Below, one piece after another: positions 22,201-35,600 of a stretch of DNA of 64,000 nucleotides (position 1 is its first letter; each line of letters opens with the position of its first letter). Made by a program: the position numbers and the translations under genes. The notes under the pieces were generated by a model. The model made no database searches and was not told the origin of the DNA. It was given only the letters and a program-made list of their open reading frames with translations. Source of the stretch: Anaspis maculata (lineage: Eukaryota > Arthropoda > Insecta > Coleoptera > Scraptiidae). The stretch spans positions 15,214,892-15,278,891 of the forward strand of contig OX421964.1 in assembly GCA_949128115.1 (NCBI GenBank), given 5' to 3'.

Positions 22201-25200
22201 CCTTTAACGTCCGCACTAGTCTCCGTCCGAATCTCGTAATACTCCCTATGACTGTGGTAACCTCACTTGTATTTATAAAATGACACCGAAAGTCTTCTAG
22301 GAGACACCAGCGGGGCCCCTAGAGCTCCGAGGAGTGCAAAAGACTCCTCAAACGCTTTTTATACTGGCGTCAAGCTGTCCCGGCGGAGAAATGGCCACAG
22401 CGGAAAACTGTCCGCGTCACATCGTCAATACGCAGTCCCAGCGGTATTTTAAAACTAGTCATACAATTTTTTTTCGGCATTTCATCAATTTCGGAGTTTT
22501 CGAGTTTTCGAAATTTTGAAAAAAAGCCTTCATTTGGGCCCCGCATAAGAAATGTTTAGGAGGGGGAGGTAACAACTAAACAAACGCAGAAATAAAAGTT
22601 TTAGGTACTATGTACTTACATTTCCTTTGGAACCGCCCAGGAAGCTCAAATCGCCAAAATACGCTCCGTCCAGCCCGACGTGCCCCGTGTGCTTGAAATC
22701 GCCCTGGGGAGCGCTGATCATCTCGCTCCGCAACTTCCTCCGCGACGACGACCTCGTGCTGTCCGTGCGCAGAAACGAAGAACTGGGCAGATCGCTGCCA
22801 AGATACGCGACGAAATTCACCGGATCGAAAATGCCCGTCTTTCCGCCGGCCGTGACGCCCTTCCAGAACGGATGATGCGTTTTCTTATCCAAAACCGTGA
22901 CCACATCCCCGACGCGAAAGTTCAGCATGTCGCCCATCCTGGCCGCGAACATGTCCTGCACGGCGTAATTGAGCACGTTCAGGCCCTCGCCGAACGACGA
23001 CTTGGCCTGCACCTGTTCCGGCCGGCATTCGGCCAGCACCGGTCCGATTTCGGCGAACCTCGGCCTGGCCGACGCCTCGTGCTTCCAGCAGTCCAGCATG
23101 AGGTTGTAGTGATCCAGGGGGCAGCAGTCGGGCTGCTCGAGACGCTGGAATTTCGGCTCGTCGATCGCCTCGAGGATCTGCTGGCCCGTGAGGGCGGCCC
23201 ACGGCTGGAACCCGTACGAGAACATCTCCCACAGGGTCACGCCGAAGGCCCACACGTCGCTGGAAGTGGTGAATCGCAAGTAGCTGATGCACTCGGGGGC
23301 GCACCAGGCTATCGGAAGTTTGAGATTGACGTTGAAGTTGGTTTGGTAGTAGTCCTTGCCTTGGCCGAGGGCGCGGCTGAGGCCGAAATCCGAGATTTTT
23401 ACTTTGTTTTTCGAGAAGACTAGGATATTCCTCGCTGCCAAATCTCTGTAATTAATAAATCCGGGCGTAGAAATACGAACAAGAAAGCGAAAAAGAACAT
23501 GATAAATATGAGTTAATTAGAAAAAAAATAAGTACCGATGGATTAGGCGGTTGGCTTCGAGGTATTGCATTCCGTCACATATTTGGTAAGCGAAATCACA
23601 CAAAGTCAGTACGGGGAAGCTCGATCTCAAAGAGGGCTCTTTGAGGCATTCCAATAGAGAGCGCAGAGGTGCCAGTTCGGTGACCAACATCAGGCTGCCT
23701 TCAATGTCCGGCAAAACGACTCCGAAGAACCGGACGATGTTGGGGTGGTCGATGTTGTGCATTATCGACGCCTCTTTTAGGAACTCTACCATGTTGCTTT
23801 GCATCCTGTCGCGGCTTAGGCATTTTATTGCCACCTGGACAACAACAAAAATCATTGCAATTATTACCATGTGTGTATCGTGCATCTGGAAGTATTGTTT
23901 ACAAATAATTGAAATGCTCTCGGACAATTAGCCCAGGACTTGGACGAAAAATCGATCAAACCTCAATAAGACTGGAGAGAAGCTGAATTTTCACATGCAG
24001 GCTCACTAAGGTGTCCTAAACACCCCACTGAAATTCCCAAACTTTCCCATGTCCCATGCGCGTCATGATTTCTTTTTAAGGGAAAAGGTCGGATGCCTCG
24101 TCTGATGCACATTTTTGCTGGGAACATCCAATTTGGCATACACACTTGATAAAGCGTGCTGAACAACACAATAAAATTTCTCAAGTTTTTATAGTGCGCG
24201 TCATGTCCTTTAAGAGGGTGAAGTAAAATATACGCAGTACACATCCAGCTGGCGTCGAGAAAGGCTGAAAATTTGCATACATACAGACCCAGAAGAGTGT
24301 GTCGAGTAAAATCCTGATTTTCTCAAACTTTCCCATTCACACTTCATGTTTTTTTAAGAGTCCTCCGTACGCTTGAAGCAGCTCCGACTAATGGCGGCTA
24401 GAATGGCGGCTTTACAGAAATACAGAACTCCGTATGTCGCCGGCGACAGTGTCGCTGGCCAATAGGATTCGATCTGCCTGTACTCTCCCTACCTCCCTCC
24501 ATATCATTTTCGCGACACGAGTTTTTGTCGTCGTGCCGTTCAAATTATTCAACTACAGTGGATTGGAGGACTGTCGCTGGCGACATATAATATATCTGCA
24601 CCTTCCCTCTTCGTCGCTGAAATTTTAGCAATATGGCGGCCTTCATCCACGGGCACGACTTTTTATGATCGTTTTCGATTGCGAAGACGAACGAAAATAC
24701 GCAAGTTTATACAATAGAAAATACGCAAGCTTCGTATACGAAATTCGTAAACAGACGGCGTGCTCCCCGCACTGCTTACGTGAAATAAAGTAAGACCCAG
24801 ATTAACTTGGTGCTGTTCAGCATGCCAGAAACCATTTTGTCTGAATTGTTTTTTAGCATACATAAGGCTGTTACAGCATGAAATAAATTCATAATTTTTT
24901 TTATAGATTTGTCATGCTTCTGACCACCATTTTCATTGTTCTATATGTGTCTTGGAATCAATGAACCTGTTTGTCAAGTAAATAATGACTTGATTGTGGC
25001 TTTTTCTTTACATTTTCAGGAAATTTCACATATTTTAGTGTCAAACCCAAACCAGAAACATTTTTCTGGAGTTTTTTTTACATTTTCTGGACCAGCGTGC
25101 CACTCTGAACACTACATGATGTCCCTCAGCGCGGGAACGAAAAATTTTGCGAGGCACAGCGCGTAGCCCTCATGACTGCTAACGTGTTAAAAGTCCACCC

Positions 25201-28200
25201 TGAAGAAAGGAAATCTTTTCGAGTCAAACAGAGGCCCTAGGATGGCGCGCGTGAAATTTGATTATCTTCGGCTGTGATAGGTTTTTCTCGGATTTTCTTC
25301 GCTTTCACATGTTTATACAGGGTGTTTTAAAAGTTAGTACCTAGCTATGTGTCCTTGGATTCAGATTTCAAAAACATGAAGTTTGCGATAAGAGTGAATT
25401 GTGAGAGGTGCTCCCCAAAAAAGTTACGGCCCCTCAAAGTTCAATTTTTTAAATAGTAGTAAAATAGATTCAAGTTTTTATTTTGACAGTTATAACTTTT
25501 GACAGATGACAGATATGTCATAGATTTTACATATTTTAAATAGTAGGTTTGTTCGCGTCGCATGAACTTTTTGCACTTTCTGCACCCTAGCCAATAGCGT
25601 GGGGTCCCGGCAGCAGCTGACCAATCACAGCAGTTTGAGTGCAGAAAGTTCATGCGACGCGAGCAAACCTAGTTTTTCAAGGGCCTCAAAATGAACTATC
25701 AAAATCGTTACGTCAAAATTTCCTGTCACTTTTTGACAATGACATTTCCCGCTGACAGATCACGTTGAAAATCAAATTTTCTCTTTTCTACCATAAACCC
25801 TAGTTGACAGATATGTCATAGATTTTACACATTTCAAATAGTTTTTCAAGGGCTTCAAAATGAGCTATCAAAAATCAGAATCGTAACATCAAAATTTCCT
25901 GTCACTCTTTGACAGTGACATTTCCCGCTGACAGATCACGTTGAAAATCAAAATTTCTCTTTTCTACCATAAACCTTACGTTCATACCAAATTTGGTCGA
26001 AATCGGTCAGACAGTTTAGAAATAAATCGGGGGGTCAAAAAAAAAACTGACACACCGACTAACATACTTACATATAGACCGACCGACACGGATTTTTTTT
26101 ATAGATCTCGACGTTTTAGCATACCGACAACGCTTTCTGACATGAACAATGAACAAACTTCCAACTTTGGATTTTTATTTGTGGTCGCAGCCACCTTTGG
26201 CAATGATAATTGAATTATATTCAATCCGCTATAAAATCGCAAAAAAGCAAAAAATATACAGATGTTCCATTTGAAAATCATAAGTTCCGGTTAGTTCCGG
26301 AAGTGAGAGTTGCTTCGTGATCAACGCAAAAATAGCAAAAGTGCTCTCAAATACCCCATGAAAATTTCAAATCTACCGGGTGGGCCATAAAAAACCGTGC
26401 TCGAAATTTTTCCTTCCAAATTTTTTATTTTGTCACCGATTTTATTGAACTTTTTAGTATTGGCTAGCCAATTGAATAGGCTATCATGAACTAGGTAGAC
26501 GGAAATGATAGCCTATTCAATTGGCTAGCCAATGCTGAAAGCTCGATAAAATCGGTGGAAAAATGAAAATTTTAGAAGGAAAAATTGCGAGCACGGTTTT
26601 TTATGGTCCACCCGGTATATATCTCATAAGAAAAAAGTTATGGGCTGGTGCGGTTTTCGGAAAACACACGGTATATTACATACTACTGTTCAAAACCGTA
26701 TCTTTTCTACTCTTTGTCATGTTTTGCCATTAACTTCGAATAATCGTAATCGTAATCGCACGATATCATAATGCGTAATCGAATTAAAATTAAACCAATA
26801 ATCGTTTCATCCCTGAAGGAAACTTAAAGAGTCATATCTCGTTCTAGATTACTTTAGGGGCCAATGGAATATTTTTCAGGCATTATTGAAGAAAAGTGGA
26901 TTTTTGTGATTATGACTCGCCCTGTATCATTGACAAAAAAATAGTGCGCTCACTGATCGATAATTTTTACAGATTGGTTCATCACAAACAGTTGATTAAA
27001 ATCACTTTGAATAACGGAAATGGTTAGAGACGAAGTCCCAAACTTTAACCAATATCTTTGAAAATGAACGTCATCAATTTTCTTTTATATTTTTCTCGTG
27101 TTTTGAGTGGATTCCATAATACCGCCCTGGACTCGGAATGCGATATTTTTGAGACATCCCTGTATATTGAAAATTGTGAAAATTATTCCCACTGAAAGTT
27201 TTCGCACGGACACCCGGTATGTTATTATAAAAGCATGCGTAACAACTCAAAAAAATGTTCGCCATAATCAACAAAATCTCAACACTTTCATGTATGAAAT
27301 AACCATGACTGTAGTGTTCATATTAAATGAACACACCAGCTTTAGCATATGCATAATGTGAATACCAATTATTTCTCCATATGGTGTGTTGTAATCAAAG
27401 TAGTAAATGCATGAATGAAAAAGGTGATTCCATAACGAGAAAATTGCAACAATTTATCACTTCATCAATGAATCATGCGCGAAAGTTTTTGATTTGAAAT
27501 AAAGAAAAATGGAACACCACGGACCGCGACTTATGGTCGCGATTTATAAATACCTTGCTCGAAAGCCTAAACAAACAACAGTCTGAACAAATGTTTGTTT
27601 TCATTATCGGCAAGAGAACGAGAAGAAAAGCTTTTTTTAACCATTCAAGTTGAATTCAACACAGGGCAGTAAACATAAATCGCAGAAGGTGAATTTCTTA
27701 CAAAAAAAGACAAACTCTCCCACGCATTGTTGCATTGTTATATTTTCTCCGAATTCAAAACATAACGCGGGAGAAAGTGAAATTATCATCATCAAGTATT
27801 TATCGCGTATTAAAAGTGTAAAAATGCGTTCACATGCCGCGTGAAATATGGCGCCCGGCCGAGGGCAATTATTGGACAAAGTAAAAGCCCTAAGGGACAT
27901 TAAATAACATTTAGGGTTTTAAAGTGGAACTTTATAAACGACGAGTTGTACATAATCTTTAATATGAATTTAATGGAAAAAAGAGCTCAAAAGTTATCAT
28001 TCCAAAGACCTTGGCTTGATAAAAATAATTGCACGTTTCAGACAACAATTTACTTGACCGTGACTTACAGAGGCTTTGAAAACTATAATCAAGACATGTT
28101 CCAAATACCAATCAAGCAATAGGAAATGTTATTTACGCAAAATATGCGCGTTTCCAGATGTAATCCATATTATGGTAATCCTTGAATCGTGACAGATGTA

Positions 28201-29234
28201 AGCTAATATTGCAACCACAAGACTGAATATTATATAAAGTGGTTCAAGTGTGAAGAACGTTCTCTGAGTCACACTTCATATACATACAGACCACTTCTTC
28301 TTCGGCAATATTCAGTACATTGCACTATTAAGTAACAGTACCACATGATTAATTTCAGTTTCCTTATAAGGATTCAACGCCTAATTTATATTTCTTACCT
28401 ATACTTGTATTGTATAAATTCTATAGGTACCTACTTATGTGAAATGAAAAAACTTGCCTGTATTCTTTCTCCTTCATTGCACCATACCCCTTGCTGGACT
28501 ACCCCGAACTCCCCCATTCCCAGTTCTTTATTGATGGTTATGCTGGCCGCCGGTATGATGTGCTTGCTGGAAACCCTCGGAGCCCTGGATACGGACAGAG
28601 AATCAATATTCATCAGTAGATACGCATCGTTGGACGAGTGCCCCTGTTTCCGATAATTGATGATTTTTTTCAGTTTCGACAGGTAATTGTGCGGAAAATG
28701 CTTGTCGTAGTATTTGCGCAGCCTGCGCATTTCCGGCTTCGACATGCCGATTTCCAGAAGGTCGCTTTCGGCTGTGAACTTCAGCTGGGAGGGATGAGCA
28801 ATTTTCAGAGTGTTTCTATAAATAGAGGCGTACAGTTGGAATTTGTCCGGCTATTTATAAAAAAAAAACAGAAGGGCCTCACCTGAAGCTGTTGAAGTAG
28901 TGCTGGAGTTCAGCCTCCACGAGGAATTCGTAGAGGCCGGGCCCCTTCTTGATGGAGGCATTGACACCCTCTGAAACAGAACAATGAGTCTCTTGTTCGC
29001 ACATCTGGGGGGCGATCTGGCGACAAGCGCATGCCGTATAGCGAAAGGTGAATGCGAAAAATGAGAACAATAATCATACCCATATCCACTATAATCTATT
29101 GGGGGGGACCTGTGTTATTACAATGGTGAAGAAGAGGATCAACACACAACACACACTAAACAACAATTAAAACTATAGTGCTCCGTCGAAGACACCATCT
29201 AATGTGTAGTAGTAGTACCTGGAAGGATCTCCAT
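16227..29234 (-). CDS. Ack: Ack non-receptor tyrosine kinase (3' end not in view)
   Basis: Activated Cdc42 kinase is a cytoplasmic tyrosine kinase acting downstream of Cdc42. Exons, minus strand: 29219-29234 (ATG), 28883-28970, 28458-28815, 23536-23834, 22620-23445, 16227-16847; phases agree throughout. Domains: SAM-like start (residues about 10-75), glycine loop GMGEFG at 134-139, lysine VAIK158, Glu175, HRD 253-255 split across exons 4/5, DFG 273-275, APEC, SH3 about 415-469, CRIB ISAPQGDFKHTGHVG at 497-511, then a low-complexity tail to residue 736. The CRIB and the YGSVPTQVVAPYRP stretch after it recall Drosophila Ack. Intron 3 uses a GC donor. Family members usually run on to a C-terminal UBA region, not found here. 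Either exon 6 splices to an exon outside the window, or translation continues ten codons to a stop at 16194. The tiny first exon is the least certain. Confidence 0.88.
17654..21417. mobile_element. 3.8-kb foldback element in Ack intron 5
   Basis: Two arms of roughly 0.95 kb (about 17654-18630 and 20460-21417) are close inverted copies. The outer ends are CCCTAGCAGTACTTCTGTAG on each side. The loop (about 18630-20460) contains a 273-bp tandem duplication. No transposase was recognised, and I could not define a target duplication. It accounts for most of the 5.8-kb intron. Confidence 0.7.
19278..19823. repeat. 273-bp tandem duplication in foldback loop
   Basis: Two head-to-tail copies (19278-19550 and 19551-19823), each beginning GTATGTAATACACCGATAGG and ending GTGAATTGTC, with few differences. 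The antisense reading frame of each copy is open for about 65 codons, but no family is recognised. Confidence 0.75.
24403..24590. mobile_element. MITE copy, degraded right end
   Basis: Shares the left end ATGGCGGCTTTACAGAA and an inner GTCGCCGGCGACAGT core with the intact copy at 58146-58341 (opposite orientation). Its right end has decayed. Lies in Ack intron 3. Confidence 0.6.
25500..25980. repeat. tandem duplication, one copy carrying a MITE
   Basis: Two copies of a segment of about 170-180 bp (about 25500-25800 and 25804-25980) share GACAGATATGTCATAGATTT, TTTCCCGCTGACAGATCACG and other blocks. The first copy is interrupted by a 124-bp hairpin element (25546-25669); the second shows the uninterrupted site. 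Located in Ack intron 3. Confidence 0.65.
25546..25669. mobile_element. short hairpin MITE
   Basis: Inverted ends GGTTTG(T/C)TCGCGTCGCATG on both sides, flanked by TAG-containing sequence. The neighbouring tandem copy near 25840 provides the empty site. No coding capacity. Confidence 0.65.
26374..26617. mobile_element. 244-bp hairpin MITE
   Basis: Starts TACCGGGTGGGCCATAAAAA and ends with its near-exact inverse, with a central inverted AATTGGCTAGCCAAT motif. Terminal TA suggests a mariner-type target. Lies in Ack intron 3. Confidence 0.6.
26618..28457. other. remainder of Ack intron 3
   Basis: Non-coding, AT-rich. No gene or repeat was delimited. The intron ends (in the direction of transcription, begins) at the unusual GC donor at 28456-28457. 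Confidence 0.35.
28452..28457 (-). other. non-canonical GC splice donor of Ack intron 3
   Basis: The minus strand reads ATACAG|GCAAGT, an otherwise ideal donor with GC instead of GT. Joining here to the acceptor at 23835 gives ...ERIQ-VAIKC..., the conserved beta-3 strand of the kinase, in phase. No GT nearby gives the conserved junction. Confidence 0.75.
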
Positions 29235-29611
29235 GTCCAATGCACTATAAATATTTATGCGATCAAAATAAATAAATACATTCCAGAGGAGTTATTGCCC
29301 AATATTTATCATTCCACCATTTTGACAGGAGATTGACAGGCGACTGACGGGCGCTTGTAATTTGACACCTGTCGCCGCAGCTCTAGCCACGATCACCATA
29401 AATAAAATCTTTTACCAACACAATCAATCATTGTAATACATTTTAGGCACCGTATATCTCTCCACAATTATTCAAAATGCAGTTATTTTCATTTTAGCAA
29501 TTTATTATAATAGATCTTTTTAAATTTCCAGTGGCAAATGACAGGTGACAAATGACGTAACTGACGTGATACATAACCTAAAAAAAAAGCTAGCCGACTG
29601 GCTCCAAAAAC
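29235..29611. promoter_or_regulatory. shared head-to-head promoter region, Ack / mRpL20
   Basis: Only 377 bp separate the inferred Ack start codon (minus) and the mRpL20 start codon (plus), so both promoters must lie here or overlap the leaders. Two adjacent CRE-like motifs, TGACGTAA (29553-29560) and TGACGTGA (29562-29569), lie 43-59 bp upstream of the mRpL20 ATG. Repeated GACAGG motifs occur near 29325-29350. Function is inferred from position only. Confidence 0.4.
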
Positions 29612-32600
29612 ATGGTTTTTACGAGTATAGTGAATTTCGTACGCTCCAGAGGCCCAGATGAATTCTGGAGGAAGCGTAAAGTTTTCAAACTTGCTGCTGT
29701 AAGCCGTCCATTTGCTGTATATGCATTTTTTTTAAAACTGATTTTGTTCCCAGCACTATATCGGGAGGAGGCGCAATTGCTACACCATTGCCATTCGAAA
29801 CGTGCACAGGGCCTTGGTCTACGCCACTAAAGGTCGCAAACTCAAAAAACTCGACTATCAGAACGTAAGTAATGAGAGGCAAGGCTCCAGAGTTTAGCCA
29901 CAGTCAATTAAAGATTGGCATCAGCTTCTTCGAATGTCTTTTTTTCCAACTGGACCCTAACTTTGTCACCTCTGCTCTGGTGTAAAAACATGAGCTCCAA
30001 CAGAGTTCCCTGATTCTATTCAAAATCCAAGAGGAAATGCTTGGAGAAAGTTACTCGAGACAAAAACTTGACCAAGTACGGGATGTTTATAAGAAACTGT
30101 GATCGCGGCAGGCATGGGTCAGGCCGAAAAATGCAGTAACAGGCGCAATTGTAGTGATTGAAAGCGGATTCCAAAGGCGATGCGATCACAGACATTTATA
30201 TAAACACCCGGTACTTGAAAGGTGTAGCATGATAGGTCAGTGCCCAATTTTTATTGACTAACAATACATTTTGTGATTTAAAAATTATCTTATTAGCAAC
30301 CAAGGACTAGGAACCATTCCAAAGTATTGAATATTTCCTTAAGAAATTCTTAAGAATCCTTTGTAAAGAGCTTTACTCTTTAGGATACTAATGGTGTTAT
30401 TCTGTAACGGAATTAAGACAAGATGTAGCTCTACATTGGTATAAGATAACAGACCAACAATACACAACATTATTTTTGTCATTTTACAGTGATGTAGCGC
30501 TTACATCGATGTATCTTTTTTACAGAATAGCACCATTATTTTGTCCTTGTATCATTCAAGTCAAAAGAGTTGAGCTTGATTCAAATATTTGGACATTCCT
30601 GGAAAGAGCTGGATCTCTTTGAAGTCTAATGTAAAATTGAATTTCCCATTGTGTACTATTCTCCAGAGAGATCAGATATCTTCAAAACTTTCTAAATGTC
30701 TTGAATCTCTACCCATGTCCCTTAAAAGCTATCCTGTTTTATCCTCTCCACTACTGGCTCTGATAATATTTAGGCCCAATTTTAAAAGGGATACGCCTTT
30801 TTTTTCTACCAGTTGCTGAGATAGATTCATTCCATTTATTGTAGCATTCATAGGCGTCGTCGAATTTAGAGAATCATGAATTCGCACGCAAAAAAGGTTT
30901 GCTTTAGTACAGCCCGGTCGATCCAAAGTCAAAAAAATTGTCAAGTCTTTTTGGATTGATTGTAGCTGGTTTATCTGTAGTCCGTCTAGACATTTTCCAG
31001 ATACTTTTTTGTCTTCATTTCCAGATATTTGTTACATGTGCTAAATATTCTCCAGATATTAGTCACATTATTTGTTACATTTGTCACATTCCCGGACATT
31101 TTACCAGTTACCCCACATTACCTACATTTGATTCATAGACATTATGATTCATTTTCCAGACATTTCTCACTTGTTCCAGATAATACTGTCAGGTTTGCCG
31201 CTGTTCTGGACATTTTACAAATACTTACTTGCAACATTTTCTACTTCTGTCTCAGTTGATATTGTCCCATTTTCCGAATATTTGCCACATATTTTGGTCA
31301 CATTTTCTATTTGGTCTCATTGTTCAAACATTTTCTCTGATTTTCCAAACATTTGACACACTTTTGCTGAGTATTTCCCAGACACTTGCGGTATTTGCTA
31401 CATTTCACCCCAAACATTTTTCAGATATTTCTCACATGCATGCTGCATTTCCCACAAATTTCACCAGTTAGTTGCCATATTGCCTACATTTCATTCATAG
31501 ATATATTACATTTTTTGGGACATTTTTGTACCGTTTTCCACATTTATTGGCCTTTTTCCAGATACTTGCCACTTTTCCACAGTGGTGGACATTTTTCAGA
31601 TACAATTTTTCCGACATTTACGAGATTTTGTATACTTTGCCAGACATTTGGAACATGTTCCAGACATTTCTTTTGTTTTTGTCATATTTGTGACGGTTTT
31701 TTGAACATAATTATTGTTATTCTATCTGCCAGACAATAATTAGAACATTTCTGGACATTCTCCTCTGATATTTGCTGAACATTTTGTCTCAAACTTGAAA
31801 TTCAGCTTACAACTCGCGTGAACTACATCTACCTCGCATTTGCTACATCATTTGCTCTATTTGCATAATTTGGTGGCACATTTTTCACATTTGCTACATT
31901 GGCATATTCCCCGGACATTATTGTACGGGGTGTTTATAAGAAACTGTGATCGCGGCAGGCATGGGCAGGGCTGGGCAAAATACTTCGAAAAATGTATTTA
32001 AATACAAAATACAAAATACACGATCCAAGATAGTCGAAATACAAAATACAAACTACTTCTTGAAATGTCTTTGAAATACAAAATACAAAATACGTATTTT
32101 GGAAAACTAAGAAATTCCAAAATACAAAATACCACCTAGAGTATTCCAAATACAAAATTCAAAATACATTCTTATTGCGTATTCCAACCATTTTATTGGA
32201 AAAACCGTAAAATGCAAGTATTTCAATGGGAACACTCCATTGATTCAGTCGCAACAATAAGTAAATTATTATGAACTATGAAAAGACAAATAAAATAAAC
32301 ATAAAGTGAAGAAAACTTCATGTTCAAACCCATTCCTTACTTCATTCATCAATTCTCCAAAATAACAAATGTTGATTTCCTTTGGGGACAACCAACTTTT
32401 CGAAAATATTGTCCGACATCCGACATGGAACCTCTCGTGGCTGACAGTAGGATGCACTTGCCAGTAAAACGTAAAACGTAAAAGATGCAATCAAACTCAT
32501 TATCGATCCCAGATAGTGTGCAAAAGCAAGAAATGTCAATGGGGTGAATATAGTATTACCAGAACAATTTCGGCCCGAACAGACTAAAGAGCATGGGAAA

Positions 32601-35600
32601 CAAATGTATTTTGTATTTTGTATTTTGAAAATCAAAATACTTCTCCGAAAAATGTATTTAAAATACAAAATACAAAATACTAGCTGCCTGAACTATTCCA
32701 AAATACAAAATACAAATACTTCTCAATCAAATGTATTTAAATACAAAATACAAAATACTTAAATGTATTTCAAATACGTATTTCAAATACTTGTATTTGA
32801 AATACCGCCCAGCCCTGGGCATGGGTCAGGCCGAAAAACGCAGTAACAGGCGCAATAGGTCGTATCGACGAGGCGGCCATTTTGTAGGAGCTAATCAAAA
32901 ACAGCTGACTGAGATTTAGATTTGTCACATACCTACATCAAGACTGACATGGCGAAGTTGTCAAGCAATTACAGCAAGACGCTTGCTGACGATGATTTGC
33001 CCAGCCGCGAGTAGAAACTTGCGGTGCTGTGTTTGTAGTGTGACTAGGGTTACCATCTTCAAACCACACGAAAAGAGTACAGTGTGAGCGGAGCGAGCGA
33101 AATAGCGCCGCAGGCGAAAATTTTTCGGGAAAAGGGGCGTCATCAGTTAGTTTTGAATACGATAAAGACTTGAGGCGGATTCCCACTTATGGTACCCATT
33201 CACGTACAGTCGGACTGCAGTTCCGACCTGCAGATCTCAGTATCTGCAGTTATGTTTTCCCAATACACGCGCAGGCCGCCGGCAGTCTGAGATCTGCAGT
33301 CAATCGAAGACTGATAGAAAACTGACGTGTATGGACATGAATCCACAGTTCTGGTCGGCACTGTAGAACTTCCAACGAGTTAGAAAATTTGATCGTGCAA
33401 CATGTCGGCTGATACCAAATTTTTGACGAATTTCCTTATATGCCTTATAAATGTATTTGCAAGTTTCCGGTATAATTTTGCCAAGAGCTTGAAGTGAGAT
33501 TATTGCTGAGAACTTTAATCTTCAAAACTTCTTCCGGTTGCCAAATACCTTAGTGTCACAATTAATCGCTCTTCTGGAGTGATGGCTTTTCTCATAACAG
33601 TATTTTTCCTTGATATGTAAGGTTTAATTGAACCGAGAAGTTTATTGAAACATTTATCATCCATTCGGATGTAATTTTTCAGGTCATCCTTTAGCACTTT
33701 GTCTTATTCTTCGGACAAAATTCATATGGGACAATTCATCACGTTCCAGGAGCCAATCCTTGACCCAGAACCTTTTCTTCTGTCTGGACATTGGTTCTTG
33801 CAATAGCAGTATCACTAGAAGTGCAGCTAGTTTTCTCTTCCTTTGTCTGTCACTGAACATTTTCACCATATTTCTCACTTCGTTGCCGACTGAAAACTGT
33901 GCGTGGATGTTGAAATCTGAGGTTGCCGGCAGTCCCAGGACTGTTAGATCTAGATTTGACGATCAGATCGTTCACATAAACTGAATCGTGTGTGGTGCAC
34001 AACAGTCCAGATCGTCATTTCAAATCGTACAGTCCTGGGACTGCAGTCCGACTGTACGTGAATGGGTACCATTAGAGATATTCGCAAAAAAGTTTGGTGA
34101 CACTCGTCAAATTCTAATTTTTGAAGGATTTACTGACCCTTCAAATTTGACAATTGATAATCAAAATCTTGTGATATTCCCACATGAGAGTCCACCGTTT
34201 CGCATGATGTCGTCCCAATGTAGAACACAACGGAAAAGTGGAATATAAACAAAAATACATAGAAATTCGAAAATTCCTCATATTCTTGGATTTTGGCCGC
34301 ATGCGTGATTGCGTGCGAACGTGACAATAGGTACAGGGAGCTTTGGTTAGTGGTAACATTACTGACAGTATTGACACAGATACGAGACAGATATCAATAT
34401 CACCAATATTGCACTGCACAGTCACAGTAGTCACAGTCACAGCACTGGACTGAGATTATTGGCCTTGATTGTGTCTTGAATCTACAGAAGAACGCATGCG
34501 CCCAAGAACATACCTAATTTGTGGGATCATTGATTATTATTCAACCTTTTCACTGCGTTCGCCACATATAGACGTAAAATTTTTTTTCTACCTTGGCTGC
34601 GTTCGACGCATTTACGCGCAAGGGCTTATTCTTTTCGCTGCAAGGTCCGCTTTTAGCCGTAAGTACTGCAGAGCAATCGTGGGAGGACCCCCCACACTTT
34701 GGCATCGAAATCGCACCCAGCGCCTTTGAGCTAAGCCTAGTTCCACCCTCAAAATGCAAGAATTAACAAGCATACGTCTTGATCTATAACCTAATTATTG
34801 TAAAAATTAGCTGGTGATGTCTCAACTACCTGGGCCAAGTCTACCTGGGCCATTTTTTTCGAGTTTATTTGATATCGATACTTTTTTAGAATTTTCAATT
34901 TTTTTTATTCTTTTGTATTTTTCAATTATTTTTTTACAATCAAGTTTTTTGCCTCGTACTCGAAAGTTGATCTATCAATAGAATAAAGATAAATTGAAGA
35001 AAATTGGAAAACTGTACTTAATGGCCATTTAAAACGACAAAAATGCATTTTTTTCTGAAGTTTTACCCGTTCGCTGCGAAAGACGTGTTTTAGCGCCGCA
35101 ACGAGGGAAGTAGTTTCGGCAAACAAGGGCCGCAGTGAAAAGGTTAATATTGTATGGTCTATAGCAATAGAAGAAAAAATGGGGAGAATTCGTCCGGATA
35201 AACTAAAAAGAGTACATTTGGCTTCAATATGGGAAAAGTGAGAGTACGCTACTCTTTTACCTCAAAAAGAGTACCTGTACTCTTTAAAGAGTACGGTTGG
35301 TAACCCTAAGTGTGACCCATTTGAGCCGGTGAATCAAAATCTCGACTACACATTGGATATGATGCAAAAACACAACGCGGGAGGCCCTTGTAGGCTACTT
35401 GCGTTGGGTACAGAAACGTTCTCAGTCAAGCAACTCATAGCTCATTAAGCAGAAGAAGCACACGACCTACCGCACGCAAGAAGTGTTCTCTGCAAGCTTT
35501 CAATAAGTCTCTTTCAACTTTCTGTTGAGATAATTTCTTCGACTTGCTCGATAAAGCCATCAGGATTTCCGTTGTTCAGATCATTCCTGCGCTCGATCTT

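Larger units (their letters stand above)
33045..35308. mobile_element. hAT-type element (nest level 3)
   Basis: Inverted ends TAGGGTTACCA with a perfect 8-bp duplication AGTGTGAC (33037-33044, 35309-35316). It carries a Harbinger element and a TTAA-type element inside. No hAT transposase was recognised in the remaining sequence. Confidence 0.8.

Noticed and set aside
22680..23423. 247-codon plus-strand frame
   Set aside because: Exactly antisense to the Ack kinase exon, which carries DFG, APE, SH3 and CRIB motifs.
30938..31739. Several overlapping 65-117-codon frames
   Set aside because: All lie in the ACATTT-rich tract; composition bias explains the absence of stops.
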